Of a DNA stretch of 64,000 bases, positions 21,946 to 30,650 are shown piece by piece. The stretch is from an uncultured Flavobacteriaceae bacterium (lineage in GTDB: Bacteria; Bacteroidota; Bacteroidia; Flavobacteriales; Flavobacteriaceae): the NCBI GenBank assembly GCA_913020295.1, contig CAJWAA010000002.1:111641-175640 (forward strand), read 5' to 3'. Position numbers and translations under genes: made by a program. Within the stretch, counting starts at the first letter, position 1. Each line of letters starts with the position of its first letter. Under the pieces are notes generated by a model, which was given only the letters and a program-made list of their open reading frames with translations, did not search any database and was not told the origin of the DNA.

Positions 21946-22419
21946 ATGCACACACTATTGCTAATGGTTGGAAAAACTGATGATCCCAGAATGGTTTCAT
22001 TAATGGAAAATTACATTAAACGCATCAACAGATACCATCGGTTGGACATTCAAATTATCCCTGAAATAAAAAATAAGGGTAAAATGAGTGAAAAAATTCA
22101 AAAACAAAAAGAGGGAGAATTAATTCTTGAGGAATTAAAAAAAGAAGACTGGGTCATTCTTTTAGATGAGAAAGGTAAATCATTTGATTCTATCGGTTTT
22201 TCACAATACATTAATTTGAAAAGGTCCATTGCCCTAAGAAGAATGGTTTTTGTAATAGGGGGACCCTACGGTTTTTCTGAATCATTGTATGCAAGGGGAC
22301 AAGAAAAAATTGCATTATCAAGTATGACATTTTCCCATCAAATGATTCGGCTTTTTTTTCTTGAACAACTTTATCGAGCCAATAGCATTTTGAAAAATGA
22401 ACCTTACCATCACAAATAG
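21946..22419 (+). CDS. rlmH: 23S rRNA (pseudouridine1915-N3)-methyltransferase
   Basis: A 157-residue SPOUT-family methyltransferase that modifies pseudouridine 1915 in helix 69 of 23S rRNA. The knot region is clear: LLDEKGKSFDS, then FVIGGPYGF and the C-terminal FSHQMIRLFFLEQLYRA with the final tyrosine/histidine-rich tail NEPYHHK. Length agrees with the usual 155-160. It is followed 5 nt later by rdgB. Confidence 0.96.
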   Translation: MHTLLLMVGKTDDPRMVSLMENYIKRINRYHRLDIQIIPEIKNKGKMSEKIQKQKEGELILEELKKEDWVILLDEKGKSFDSIGFSQYINLKRSIALRRMVFVIGGPYGFSESLYARGQEKIALSSMTFSHQMIRLFFLEQLYRANSILKNEPYHHK

Positions 22420-22424
22420 TATTA

Positions 22425-22997
22425 ATGGAACTCATCTTCGGAACCCACAACCATAATAAAGTAGAGGAAATCAATAAACTTTTACCACCCAATTTTACGG
22501 TCAAAAGTTTAACCGATTTGAATTACTACAGTGAAATTGAAGAATCAGGAAAAACATTAGAGGAAAATGCATTGATCAAAGCCAAAACGATTTTCAACAC
22601 TTTTAAAAAGAATTGTTTCTCAGACGATAGTGGTTTGGAGGTATTTGCCTTGGGTGGAAAGCCAGGAGTATATTCGGCCAGATATGAAGGGAAACAAAAA
22701 AATGCAGAAGCCAATACGAATAAAATCCTTCAAGAATTGAAGGGCATCGATAATCGTCAGGCCCAATTCCGATCAGTAATTGCACTAATTTTTAATGAAA
22801 CTGAATACCTTTTTGAGGGCATCATAAAAGGGGAAATATCTCATTCACCTCGAGGCCGAAACGGCTTTGGTTATGATCCAATTTTTATTCCAGAAAAACA
22901 ACATGTCACTTTTGCTCAATTGACACTCTTCGAAAAAAATAAAATTAGTCATCGTTCGAAAGCATTTAAAAAATTAATCGAATTTTTAAAAAGTTAA
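22425..22997 (+). CDS. rdgB: Non-canonical purine NTP pyrophosphatase (RdgB/HAM1)
   Basis: A 190-residue nucleotide pyrophosphatase that removes ITP, dITP and XTP. Family marks: FGTHNHNKVEEI at the N-terminus (usually ATxNxxK), the FSDDSGLEVFAL segment with the catalytic Asp pair, GVYSARY and the C-terminal GRNGFGYDPIF plus SHRSKAF. In an apparent operon with rlmH (5 nt gap). Confidence 0.95.
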   Translation: MELIFGTHNHNKVEEINKLLPPNFTVKSLTDLNYYSEIEESGKTLEENALIKAKTIFNTFKKNCFSDDSGLEVFALGGKPGVYSARYEGKQKNAEANTNKILQELKGIDNRQAQFRSVIALIFNETEYLFEGIIKGEISHSPRGRNGFGYDPIFIPEKQHVTFAQLTLFEKNKISHRSKAFKKLIEFLKS

Positions 22998-23060
22998 AAT
23001 TCGATTTGATTACTAAATTGTTAATTTTATTAATTCTATTGTGAAAAATTTCAATCAAAG

Positions 23061-23825
23061 ATGATAAAAAAACTCAATTTATTTTTATTATCGATTTATG
23101 GAGTAATGGTTTTGGGTCAAGAACAAATACAATACCTAAAAGGGATTGTAGAAAATGAATCCACAGGTTTTCCTATGGAAAGCGTACACATACTCAATCT
23201 CAATATGGTCGAGGGAACAACAACTGATAAAAAGGGGAACTTTGAAATTCGAGCACATGTCAATGACACCCTCTACTTTTCTTATTTGGGATACAAATCT
23301 CTCAAAGTCGCCGTCACTCAAGACATGTTAAAGTTTGAAAATTCCAGGTTTCAAATCACACAACTGGCTTATGCGCTAGAAGAAATTATCCTGCGTCCAT
23401 ACCAATTGACCGGTTATTTGGATATCGATGTAAAAAATGTGCCAATCAACTCTGCTGGTCGATATAGAATTCCTGGACTTCAAGGTGCTGGATATGAGGG
23501 AGGGGACAGAAACCCAAATGCCATTGCTAAAACCTTTGCCTCTATTTTTAATCCTGCCGATTTCTTGCATAACCTTTTTGGAAAGAAGGGTGTGCAAATG
23601 CAAAAATTGAAGAAAATGAGAGAAAATGATGAGCTCAAAAATCTTTTAGCCTCAAAATTTGATCGTGAAATTATTATTCAATTGTTGAATCTTAATCGTC
23701 TTGATCTTGACGAGATTCTAAGAAACTGCAATTATTCTGATACTTTTCTTAAAGAATCTAATGACCTTCAGATATTGGAGGCCGTTAGTAGCTGTTATGA
23801 GGAATATCGTGTTCTACAATTGTAA
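23061..23825 (+). CDS. Secreted carboxypeptidase-like regulatory domain protein
   Basis: A 254-residue protein with a signal peptide (about 1-19, ending MVLGQE) and one CarboxypepD_reg-like beta-sandwich (about 25-95, LKGIVENESTGFPMESVHIL ... YFSYLGYKSL). The C-terminal half is specific to a group of Bacteroidota proteins and contains a Gly/Arg-rich segment (GAGYEGGDRNPNA) followed by helical sequence. Unlike TonB receptors carrying this domain there is no barrel. It probably acts in the periplasm; function is unknown. It has no obvious operon partner. Confidence 0.75.
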   Translation: MIKKLNLFLLSIYGVMVLGQEQIQYLKGIVENESTGFPMESVHILNLNMVEGTTTDKKGNFEIRAHVNDTLYFSYLGYKSLKVAVTQDMLKFENSRFQITQLAYALEEIILRPYQLTGYLDIDVKNVPINSAGRYRIPGLQGAGYEGGDRNPNAIAKTFASIFNPADFLHNLFGKKGVQMQKLKKMRENDELKNLLASKFDREIIIQLLNLNRLDLDEILRNCNYSDTFLKESNDLQILEAVSSCYEEYRVLQL

Positions 23826-23911
23826 AAAAATACCTTAACATCTAAGGATTATTTAGTTCTTTAACAAGACAAATCTCGTAAATTTTAAACACACTTTAAA
23901 AGAAGAAGCCT

Positions 23912-23919
23912 TATCTTTG
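23912..23919 (+). promoter_or_regulatory. Candidate -7 element for purB
   Basis: TATCTTTG matches TAnnTTTG and sits 17 nt before the ATG at 23937. It supports the ATG rather than the GTG at 23922 as start. No convincing -33 box. Confidence 0.42.
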
Positions 23920-23936
23920 TTGTGATTAACAGTTGT

Positions 23937-25283
23937 ATGAAATTTAGTTCGTTAAATGCAATCTCACCGATTGACGGTAGGTATCGGGGAAAGACCAAAA
24001 GTTTATCTAAATATTTTTCCGAGGAAGCTTTGATCCAGTACAGAGTGAGAGTCGAAATTGAGTATTTTATCGCTCTGTGTCAAATTCCACTCCCGCAACT
24101 TAAACCAGTGAATCCAATTATTTATGAGGATTTACGAGGTATTTACAAACATTTTTCAGAGAAAGATGCGAAGGAAATCAAAGAAATTGAAAAAACCACC
24201 AACCACGATGTCAAAGCAGTTGAATATTTTATAAGAAAAGAATTTGATAAGCTTAATATTGGAAAATATAAGGAATTTATTCATTTTGGGTTGACCTCTC
24301 AAGACATTAATAATACTGCTATACCTTTATCAATTAAGGAAGCTTTGCACCAAATATACATCCCTCATTTGGAAGAGGTTCTTTTAGCATTATCTCTCCT
24401 CTCTAATACATGCTCCCATATTCCAATGTTGTCCAGAACACACGGTCAACCGGCATCACCAACTATACTGGGAAAGGAAATCTCCGTTTTCTCACACCGA
24501 TTGGAAATACAAAAAGCCAATTTATTGCAAATACCAAATGCTGCAAAATTTGCTGGAGCTACAGGTAACTTTAATGCCCATAAAGTAGCCTACCCCGATA
24601 TCGACTGGAAAAAGTTTGGTAAAAAGTTTGTCGAAGAGCAATTGAAGCTACATTACTCCTTTCCTACCACACAAATCGAACATTATGATAGTATTGCATC
24701 ACTTTGTGATACCCTTAAAAGAATCAACACCATTTTTATCGATTTTAATAAAGATATTTGGACCTACATTTCAATGGATTATTTCAAACAAATCATCCAT
24801 GAAAATGAGGTTGGTTCCTCTGCTATGCCCCATAAAGTCAACCCGATTGATTTTGAAAATGCAGAAGGCAATTTAGGCTTAGCTAATGCCTTACTCAATT
24901 TCTTTTCCACTAAACTGCCCATCTCAAGGTTGCAAAGAGATTTAACTGACAGTACCGTATTGAGAAATATTGGTGTTCCCTTTGGGCATATGTTAATAGC
25001 ATTAAAGTCAATGCTCAATGGAATAAGAAAATTGAATGTCAACCAAACTAAAATAGATGCCGACTTGAATGAAAATTGGCCCGTAGTAGCCGAGGCTATC
25101 CAAACCATATTGAGGAGAGAAAAATTTCCCAACCCCTACGAGGTATTAAAACGATTGACTCGAACCCATGGGGTGATAAACAAAAAAGTAATTGACGAAT
25201 TTATTGAAAATCTTGAAATAGACGATACTGTCAAAAAAGAGCTAAAAGAAATAAGCCCCTCCAACTATACAGGGATTGCCTGA
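23937..25283 (+). CDS. purB: Adenylosuccinate lyase
   Basis: A 448-residue enzyme of the fumarase/aspartase superfamily that acts twice in purine synthesis (SAICAR to AICAR, and adenylosuccinate to AMP). The start MKFSSLNAISPIDGRY matches the E. coli-type PurB N-terminus, so I take the ATG at 23937 and not the GTG five codons earlier. The signature loop GSSAMPHKVNPIDFENAEGN is at about residues 292-311, and TTNHDVKAVEYF and SRTHGQPASPT are also present. The window also carries purL, but far away and not in an operon. Confidence 0.96.
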   Translation: MKFSSLNAISPIDGRYRGKTKSLSKYFSEEALIQYRVRVEIEYFIALCQIPLPQLKPVNPIIYEDLRGIYKHFSEKDAKEIKEIEKTTNHDVKAVEYFIRKEFDKLNIGKYKEFIHFGLTSQDINNTAIPLSIKEALHQIYIPHLEEVLLALSLLSNTCSHIPMLSRTHGQPASPTILGKEISVFSHRLEIQKANLLQIPNAAKFAGATGNFNAHKVAYPDIDWKKFGKKFVEEQLKLHYSFPTTQIEHYDSIASLCDTLKRINTIFIDFNKDIWTYISMDYFKQIIHENEVGSSAMPHKVNPIDFENAEGNLGLANALLNFFSTKLPISRLQRDLTDSTVLRNIGVPFGHMLIALKSMLNGIRKLNVNQTKIDADLNENWPVVAEAIQTILRREKFPNPYEVLKRLTRTHGVINKKVIDEFIENLEIDDTVKKELKEISPSNYTGIA

Positions 25284-25294
25284 TATTCAAAATA

Positions 25295-25846
25295 CTAAAT
25301 ACCTGACATTTTCAATTGATCACCTCCAGGTAGATTCATTTTGGAAATCAATTTTCCGATTTTATCCATTTCGAAATTTCCCTCAATTAATAAAACAAGA
25401 GCCTTAATATCTTTGACCTGGGGTCGTGCATCGGGAATTACACTTGAAAAGCCATTCGAAAACATCAAAAGACTTTTCAACATACCCCCTGCATCATCCT
25501 CCTTGACGTATATACTCAATTCGATCTCTAATTCTTTAACCAATACTTCCGGTACAAGACCTCTATCACCAACTTCTTTTTTTACCCACAAATCAATTTC
25601 TTCGCTAATTAACTCACTTCCGGTGATCAAAGCTCTAAAACTTCTAATTCCCTGAATTATCTCCATTAGCGCTTTACTTTCCATATCACCAGAAGGGAGT
25701 GACATACTGCCCAGTAATTGAAACATTTTGGGACTTATACTAACTACTTTTACCTCCTTGTCATTCTGATACTTATCAAAAATTGATTGACCCAAAAGTG
25801 AAACTGGTAAAACAAAAAACAGGGTAATTGTAATAAATTTTTTCAC
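25295..25846 (-). CDS. DUF4252 domain periplasmic protein
   Basis: A 183-residue protein with a signal peptide (about 1-20, ending SLLGQS) and a DUF4252 domain (about 25-160; VSISPKMFQLLGSM near its start and VLLIEGNFEMDKIGKLI near its end). In many Bacteroidota DUF4252 genes sit beside an ECF sigma factor; here the gene stands alone, convergent with purB (11 nt apart). Function unknown. Confidence 0.8.
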   Translation of the reverse strand: MKKFITITLFFVLPVSLLGQSIFDKYQNDKEVKVVSISPKMFQLLGSMSLPSGDMESKALMEIIQGIRSFRALITGSELISEEIDLWVKKEVGDRGLVPEVLVKELEIELSIYVKEDDAGGMLKSLLMFSNGFSSVIPDARPQVKDIKALVLLIEGNFEMDKIGKLISKMNLPGGDQLKMSGI

Positions 25847-26106
25847 AGTTTTAAATTTAAGTTAATTAGCTGATATCTATCAATATAATTTAGTTGAGAA
25901 TTATAAATTGATTGTATTTATAATCTAAATGAGCGTTGCATTAGTCTATTTTTAAGATTATAAAAATAATCATAATAAATATGTTTGTGACAAAATCAAA
26001 ATACAGATTAAAAAATCACCCAGTAAAATTAAAAATTTCTTAATGTGCATAAAGGAGAAGAGTTTGGCATGAAATATGTAATTTTAAGACCGCATACAAT
26101 TTGAAG

Positions 26107-27909
26107 ATGAAAATCAACTACTACCTATTACTATTCAGTGTTATATTATTTTTTTGGACTGGTTGCTCTAAAGATAAAAATACTTCCAATAATGAAACTG
26201 TTGATACGACTGCTAAATTCGTTTCTAACATAAGTAAATCTCCAAGTCTTTTGTTAGGGTCATGGAATTTGACAAAGGACAATGCCTCACAAAACTCGGA
26301 AAAAACATCTACAGATTGTGAAGCTTCTAACATACATTTTCTTGAAGATAATTCATTTTATCTTAAATATTTAGACAATCGCATACGAGGAAAGTATGAA
26401 ATAATTGATTCTATCAGCCTCAATTTGTTAAATGGCTCGAATATCATAGGCACTGCTACTAGAATTGAAGTACTTGAAAACACAATTAACTTAACAATAA
26501 AAGTAAACAACGAATGTGAAGAAAGTTACAAAGGTGAAAAATATTTTAGAATCCATGAATTTATTTGGACAGCACTTAATGACTATTATTTGTGGCAAGA
26601 AGAAGTGCCTTCATTAGCCGATGAGATCAAACCAATAGGTTCTGCAAGATATAGGGAACTTATTAAACCCTATCCTGAGCCAGAATCTTTTTTTGAGTCT
26701 CTCAAATATGAGCAAGATAAATACAGCCTAATAAGATCCAATTATGAAGATATCGAAAACTCAATAAAAGGGATTGATGCTAACAATGGGTTAAAATTTA
26801 TCTTATCGAGGTACGGCTCTGGTGAAAATATTCTTGGGGTTGTGACTCATATTCTAGCAGAATCTGATGCTGCTTCTAAAGACATCAGAAGAGGAGATAT
26901 TTTCACGTCTGTGGACGGTCAAAATCTTAATTTAAATAATTACAGAGAGTTATTATTTGGTGATAATTTAAACTACACTCTGAATATGGCTGATCTCAAT
27001 AATAATTTATTAAGTCCTAACGGTAAAAATGTCTCATTGACAAAAACTGAAAATTTCCAGAGTAATCCTATTCAAATCAGCAAAATTATCAATACTGGTG
27101 CCAGTAAAATAGGGTACTTAATGTACAATCAATTTGCCGAGGGATTTGACGATGATCTAAACAATGTCTTTTCTTCTTTTAAAGCAGAACAAATTAATGA
27201 TCTCATTCTAGATCTAAGATACAATGGAGGTGGTTTAGTTAGATCTGCCTTAAATTTAGCCGGGATGATTACCGGACAATTTAATGGAGAGGTTTTTGCC
27301 AAATATTTGTGGAATAAAAAGCTGATGAATTATTTTAATACCGATCTTGAAAGATTTTCCTCACAACTAGAAATAAATTTTAGTGAATCATTAGCAGATG
27401 GAACTCCGATAAATTCATTGAATTTAAGTAGAGTTTACATTATTACATCTGGACGAAGCGCCTCCTCGAGCGAATTAGTTATTAATGGTTTGTCACCTTA
27501 CATCAATGTTATTCAAGTTGGAGATAATACTTATGGAAAAAATGTAGGTGGTCCTGCAGCTTTGTACGATTATATTGATAACGATGGAACCAAACATCCT
27601 AATCATACTTACGCCATTTACTGCATGACCTTTTACAGTGCAAACAGTAACGATTTTTACGATTATGCAGATGGTTTAGCGCCTCAAGAAGAACTAAAAC
27701 TTAAAGAGGATCTCGCAAATATGGGAACTTTGGGTGAAAACTCGGACCCACTTCTTGCACTGACAATTCAGCACATCAACCAAGAATCTTCAAGGCATAG
27801 AATAAATCAACCTGTATTCCCTATGGAGGAAATAATTGAAGATCCACAATTTATCAGAGATCATTCAATCATGACACTTGAGAGTTTACCCTTGCTACAA
27901 CTGGATTGA
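26107..27909 (+). CDS. S41 family peptidase lipoprotein (C-terminal processing protease type)
   Basis: From the ATG at 26107 (an in-frame TTG lies two codons earlier) the product is 600 residues. It starts with a lipoprotein signal peptide with lipobox WTGC (Cys at about residue 20). Then a lipocalin-like beta domain (about 45-150, LLGSWNLT ... RGKYEIIDSISLNLL), a helical S41 N-terminal region (FIWTALNDYYLWQEE), a PDZ-like domain (about 235-290, with DIRRGDIFTSVDG) and the protease domain with LRYNGGGLV and the serine motif GRSASSSE at about 449-456. It would cleave exported proteins or peptides at the periplasmic face of a membrane. It is convergent with the BtuB-like receptor, overlapping by 15 nt. 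Confidence 0.88.
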   Translation: MKINYYLLLFSVILFFWTGCSKDKNTSNNETVDTTAKFVSNISKSPSLLLGSWNLTKDNASQNSEKTSTDCEASNIHFLEDNSFYLKYLDNRIRGKYEIIDSISLNLLNGSNIIGTATRIEVLENTINLTIKVNNECEESYKGEKYFRIHEFIWTALNDYYLWQEEVPSLADEIKPIGSARYRELIKPYPEPESFFESLKYEQDKYSLIRSNYEDIENSIKGIDANNGLKFILSRYGSGENILGVVTHILAESDAASKDIRRGDIFTSVDGQNLNLNNYRELLFGDNLNYTLNMADLNNNLLSPNGKNVSLTKTENFQSNPIQISKIINTGASKIGYLMYNQFAEGFDDDLNNVFSSFKAEQINDLILDLRYNGGGLVRSALNLAGMITGQFNGEVFAKYLWNKKLMNYFNTDLERFSSQLEINFSESLADGTPINSLNLSRVYIITSGRSASSSELVINGLSPYINVIQVGDNTYGKNVGGPAALYDYIDNDGTKHPNHTYAIYCMTFYSANSNDFYDYADGLAPQEELKLKEDLANMGTLGENSDPLLALTIQHINQESSRHRINQPVFPMEEIIEDPQFIRDHSIMTLESLPLLQLD

Positions 27910-29763
27910 TATACCTGACATTAAATTTCTTCCTCTTGTTGCGTATTGAGGAATGATTACATATTCTGTGTCAAAAAGATTATAAACACTAAAGAACACA
28001 TTAGCATTGGGTTTTTTTAGTCGATGGTTCAACTGCACAGTAAAAAGTGAGTAAGCCTCCAGCAGAGTTGTACTGTCATTCGCAATACGCTCCCCAGAGT
28101 ATTGACCCACCAAGTTTAAATGTGTTTGATCCGATAATGGAAGATCAATAACTCCATTTATAGCATGTTTGGGGATACCCCTTAAATCGCCATCTGTGGT
28201 TTCCGTAAAAATATAATTCAAACGGGCTTTTACCGAATCAAATAGCTGAAAATCATAACCAATTTCCAGCCCTCTGTAGTAAATTTTCTTTTCTGAATTA
28301 GCATACCTACCGTATACGAATCCTTCAACAGGAGGCCCAAAAATAAGTGTTGGCTCTTCTTTACGATTGAAATAGACAGCAGAAAGTGTATTTTGATTAG
28401 AACGAATCTCAGAACCCAACTCAAAACTTAAGTTATTCTCTGGTATTAAATTACTATTTCCGTAGAAAGGATCATACAACTGATAAAGTCCAGGTGCAAT
28501 AAAGGCTTTACTATAACTGGTCAAAATCTTCATTTGATAATCGGAATTAAGATCGAAAGAATAGGAAGGGTTCAAACTATAAATCCAATGCCTTTTATAG
28601 GAATTATGGTAATTGAACCGGACCCCTACATTGAGATTCAGGCCGGATGGATCGAGATAAACCGAATTCAAATAAAGGTCAGATTGGGCTACCTCTGGAT
28701 TGTAATCGGCTTTCATGGTTGTTTTTTGATATTGAAAGCCCACTATAGTATAAAAATTGTTGTTGAAAATGTATTTATTAAAAAGATCAATATTCAAATT
28801 ATCACTTTCGTAATCTATTGGATAGGTGCTCTGAAACTCCCTTTTGTTTTGCTGAAAACCTGCGTTAAGATTTAGGCTCCCACCTGTGTAATCGTATTGG
28901 GTATTTAATGAAAAACGGTCCAATAGCGTAAAATACTTGAATTCAGCCTGCTCGATTGGGAAACTATTGTCATAATCAGCTTCGACATCATCCCTATTCC
29001 AGGCCAGTTTCCATTTTAACTTAGGTGTTAGTTGTCCGTATAGTCCCGCATTAAAATTAACCTTGTTAAAAGGATCGGGAACTTCACCTACTACCGCAGT
29101 CATCCCTTCACTGTAGCGTTCTGAATAAGCCAAATTTATACCAATACTGCTTAAGCTACCACTCAGGTGGATCATGTGATTTCCTGCATTGATTCGATCA
29201 AAGGGTTGATTGGCGACCTGTTCGGTACCCCAAGTTTTTTTAGACATAAAACGAAAAGAATCCCCGGCTTTTTTGGTGGTGATATTGATCACCCCCGTAG
29301 CGGCAGAACTTCCATACAAACTACTGGCAGCACCCTTAACGATCTCAATAGATTCTATCATTTCAATACTCAAAGCATTGATATCAAAATCGTTATCGAT
29401 TCTGGAAGGATCAGATACTCTTATTCCGTCAATCAAAATCAAAACCTGACGGTTACGGCCTCCTCTTATGGATATGGTGCTAGGGTTGTGCCCTGAATAT
29501 AAATTTTTACCTATCACATCTATTCCCAAATGGGTCGACAAGAGAATGCCCAATCCCAATCCTGAAAATTGTTGAATTTCTTCCTGTTTAATTTTAATCA
29601 CAGTTTTTCCGGATTGAGATCGCTTTAGGGCAAATCTGGAATCAGTAACAACAACTTCATCTAGGTATTTAGTTGACACAGCTATGCTGTCTAAGGTTTG
29701 GTATTGTGCAAAAATGGTGTAAAGCGAAAGAAGTGTGGCCAATAAGGCATTTGCTAATTTCAT
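27895..29763 (-). CDS. btuB: TonB-dependent receptor, BtuB-like (cobalamin uptake)
   Basis: A 622-residue outer membrane receptor: signal peptide (about 1-19), TonB-box-like stretch near LDEVVVTDSR (34-43), plug domain with STISIRGGRNRQVLILIDG and GAASSLYGSSAATGVINI, then a 22-strand barrel ending in an aromatic-poor ISIQL. Length (about 600-620) fits BtuB rather than the longer SusC group, and there is no SusD neighbour. The gene is preceded by a cobalamin riboswitch on the same strand, which strongly points to corrinoid transport. A DUF6580 membrane protein lies upstream. Confidence 0.92.
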   Translation of the reverse strand: MKLANALLATLLSLYTIFAQYQTLDSIAVSTKYLDEVVVTDSRFALKRSQSGKTVIKIKQEEIQQFSGLGLGILLSTHLGIDVIGKNLYSGHNPSTISIRGGRNRQVLILIDGIRVSDPSRIDNDFDINALSIEMIESIEIVKGAASSLYGSSAATGVINITTKKAGDSFRFMSKKTWGTEQVANQPFDRINAGNHMIHLSGSLSSIGINLAYSERYSEGMTAVVGEVPDPFNKVNFNAGLYGQLTPKLKWKLAWNRDDVEADYDNSFPIEQAEFKYFTLLDRFSLNTQYDYTGGSLNLNAGFQQNKREFQSTYPIDYESDNLNIDLFNKYIFNNNFYTIVGFQYQKTTMKADYNPEVAQSDLYLNSVYLDPSGLNLNVGVRFNYHNSYKRHWIYSLNPSYSFDLNSDYQMKILTSYSKAFIAPGLYQLYDPFYGNSNLIPENNLSFELGSEIRSNQNTLSAVYFNRKEEPTLIFGPPVEGFVYGRYANSEKKIYYRGLEIGYDFQLFDSVKARLNYIFTETTDGDLRGIPKHAINGVIDLPLSDQTHLNLVGQYSGERIANDSTTLLEAYSLFTVQLNHRLKKPNANVFFSVYNLFDTEYVIIPQYATRGRNLMSGISIQL

Positions 29764-29767
29764 AATA

Positions 29768-29796
29768 AAGATTAAAGGGATATAATATCCTTAGAG
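29768..29796 (-). promoter_or_regulatory. Candidate hairpin near the btuB start (possible expression platform)
   Basis: On the minus strand an imperfect stem (AAGGATA pairing with TATCCCTT with one bulge, loop TTA) lies 5-30 nt before the btuB ATG. It could be part of the riboswitch expression platform acting on translation start. This is inference from one short inverted repeat; no T-tract terminator is visible. Confidence 0.25.
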
Positions 29797-29829
29797 CAAG
29801 CTGATTCTTTATCCCCGAAGTATCAGATC

Positions 29830-30015
29830 ACTATGTACGGCAGGTATCCTGGCTCGCGTTTTCTTGAACACCTTCCCGAAATTATCAGTGGCATGAAGTT
29901 TCCAAAAAACATCCGCAGTGCGGATAAAGCTTACAGTTGCGGGTACAGCGCTGGTATTTCACCAACTTCCCTTTTCATTTGCGATGCAAAACCGTATCAC
30001 AGAGCAAACCTACAA
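29830..30015 (-). ncRNA. Cobalamin riboswitch
   Basis: On the minus strand the segment carries the conserved cobalamin riboswitch landmarks in order: GGTTTGCTCTGTGA-type P2 entry, GGGAA followed by GGTGAAATACC, GCTGTACCCGCAACTGTAA, then GCCACTG (plus-strand bases 29886-29892), GGGAAGG, and the B12 box GAGCCAGGATACCTGCC (29839-29855). It lies 66 nt upstream of the btuB-like receptor gene and should repress it when adenosylcobalamin or another corrinoid is present. The gene-free stretch 29764-30129 (366 nt) holds this element; outside it I see only AT-rich sequence and a possible weak promoter. Confidence 0.95.
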
Positions 30016-30129
30016 AAATTAGCCAGAATTTTGATGACCAACCTTTCCTAAAAATAGTTTATTTTGAAAGTAAAAAATAAAAAAAATCGGATCAGAAGAA
30101 GCGCACGGATTTAAGTTTTACAAGCTATT

Positions 30130-30612
30130 TTAAACAGCAAATCTATTCCTTTTTTGTAAAGCATAAAAAGGATAAATCAACAAAGCACCGTATACTAAAT
30201 CACCTATTATTGTATTTAGAAAAAAAGGTAAAGCCAAGATATAGCATTGAAAAAGTCCTTCAACACTTAACGGATAATGTATGAGCCAGACACCTAGGTT
30301 AGTGACCAAAAAGAATATTGAGGATGATAGCAATACAGTAAGTATATTAATTTTTTTAACATACCTACCCAACAGAGCAATTAAGATAAAAGAACCATAA
30401 ACAAAAGGTATTGTTGTATGCAATCCTAAAAACAAATCCGAGATAAATAAACTAATAATTGGAATCAAAAAGGCAACACAACGATTGGCAAAACCTTTAG
30501 TGGATAATAGGGCTATTGCAGCAATAGGAGTAAAATTGGGAGGATGTGGCAGGAATCTCGACAGAATTGCAAATAAAATCAGTGAGACTACAAATACACT
30601 CTTGTTTATCAT
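30130..30612 (-). CDS. DUF6580-family membrane protein, putative cobalamin-related transporter component
   Basis: A 160-residue membrane protein with five or six hydrophobic segments and the phrase PPNFTPIAAIALLS (residues about 24-37), which is typical of DUF6580 proteins; the overall shape resembles ECF-transporter S components. Homologues in Bacteroidota often lie beside B12-regulated TonB receptors, as here, which suggests a role in corrinoid passage through the inner membrane. It lies upstream of the riboswitch and so is not itself controlled by it; it starts 38 nt after carB and may be read from the carB transcript. Specific function is inference. Confidence 0.7.
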   Translation of the reverse strand: MINKSVFVVSLILFAILSRFLPHPPNFTPIAAIALLSTKGFANRCVAFLIPIISLFISDLFLGLHTTIPFVYGSFILIALLGRYVKKINILTVLLSSSIFFLVTNLGVWLIHYPLSVEGLFQCYILALPFFLNTIIGDLVYGALLIYPFYALQKRNRFAV

Positions 30613-30650
30613 ACTTCATCAATCATCAATCAAATATAAAGAATTATATA

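Noticed and set aside
25981..26043. Small 20-codon frame in the DUF4252-S41 intergenic region
   Set aside because: It is short, Lys-rich by base composition, and lacks a recognisable ribosome binding site or conservation clue. The 260-nt gap shows only AT-rich sequence.
29833..30051. Plus-strand open frame of 72 codons
   Set aside because: It is the antisense of the cobalamin riboswitch and its flank; RNA conservation explains the sequence and the peptide has no protein-like features.
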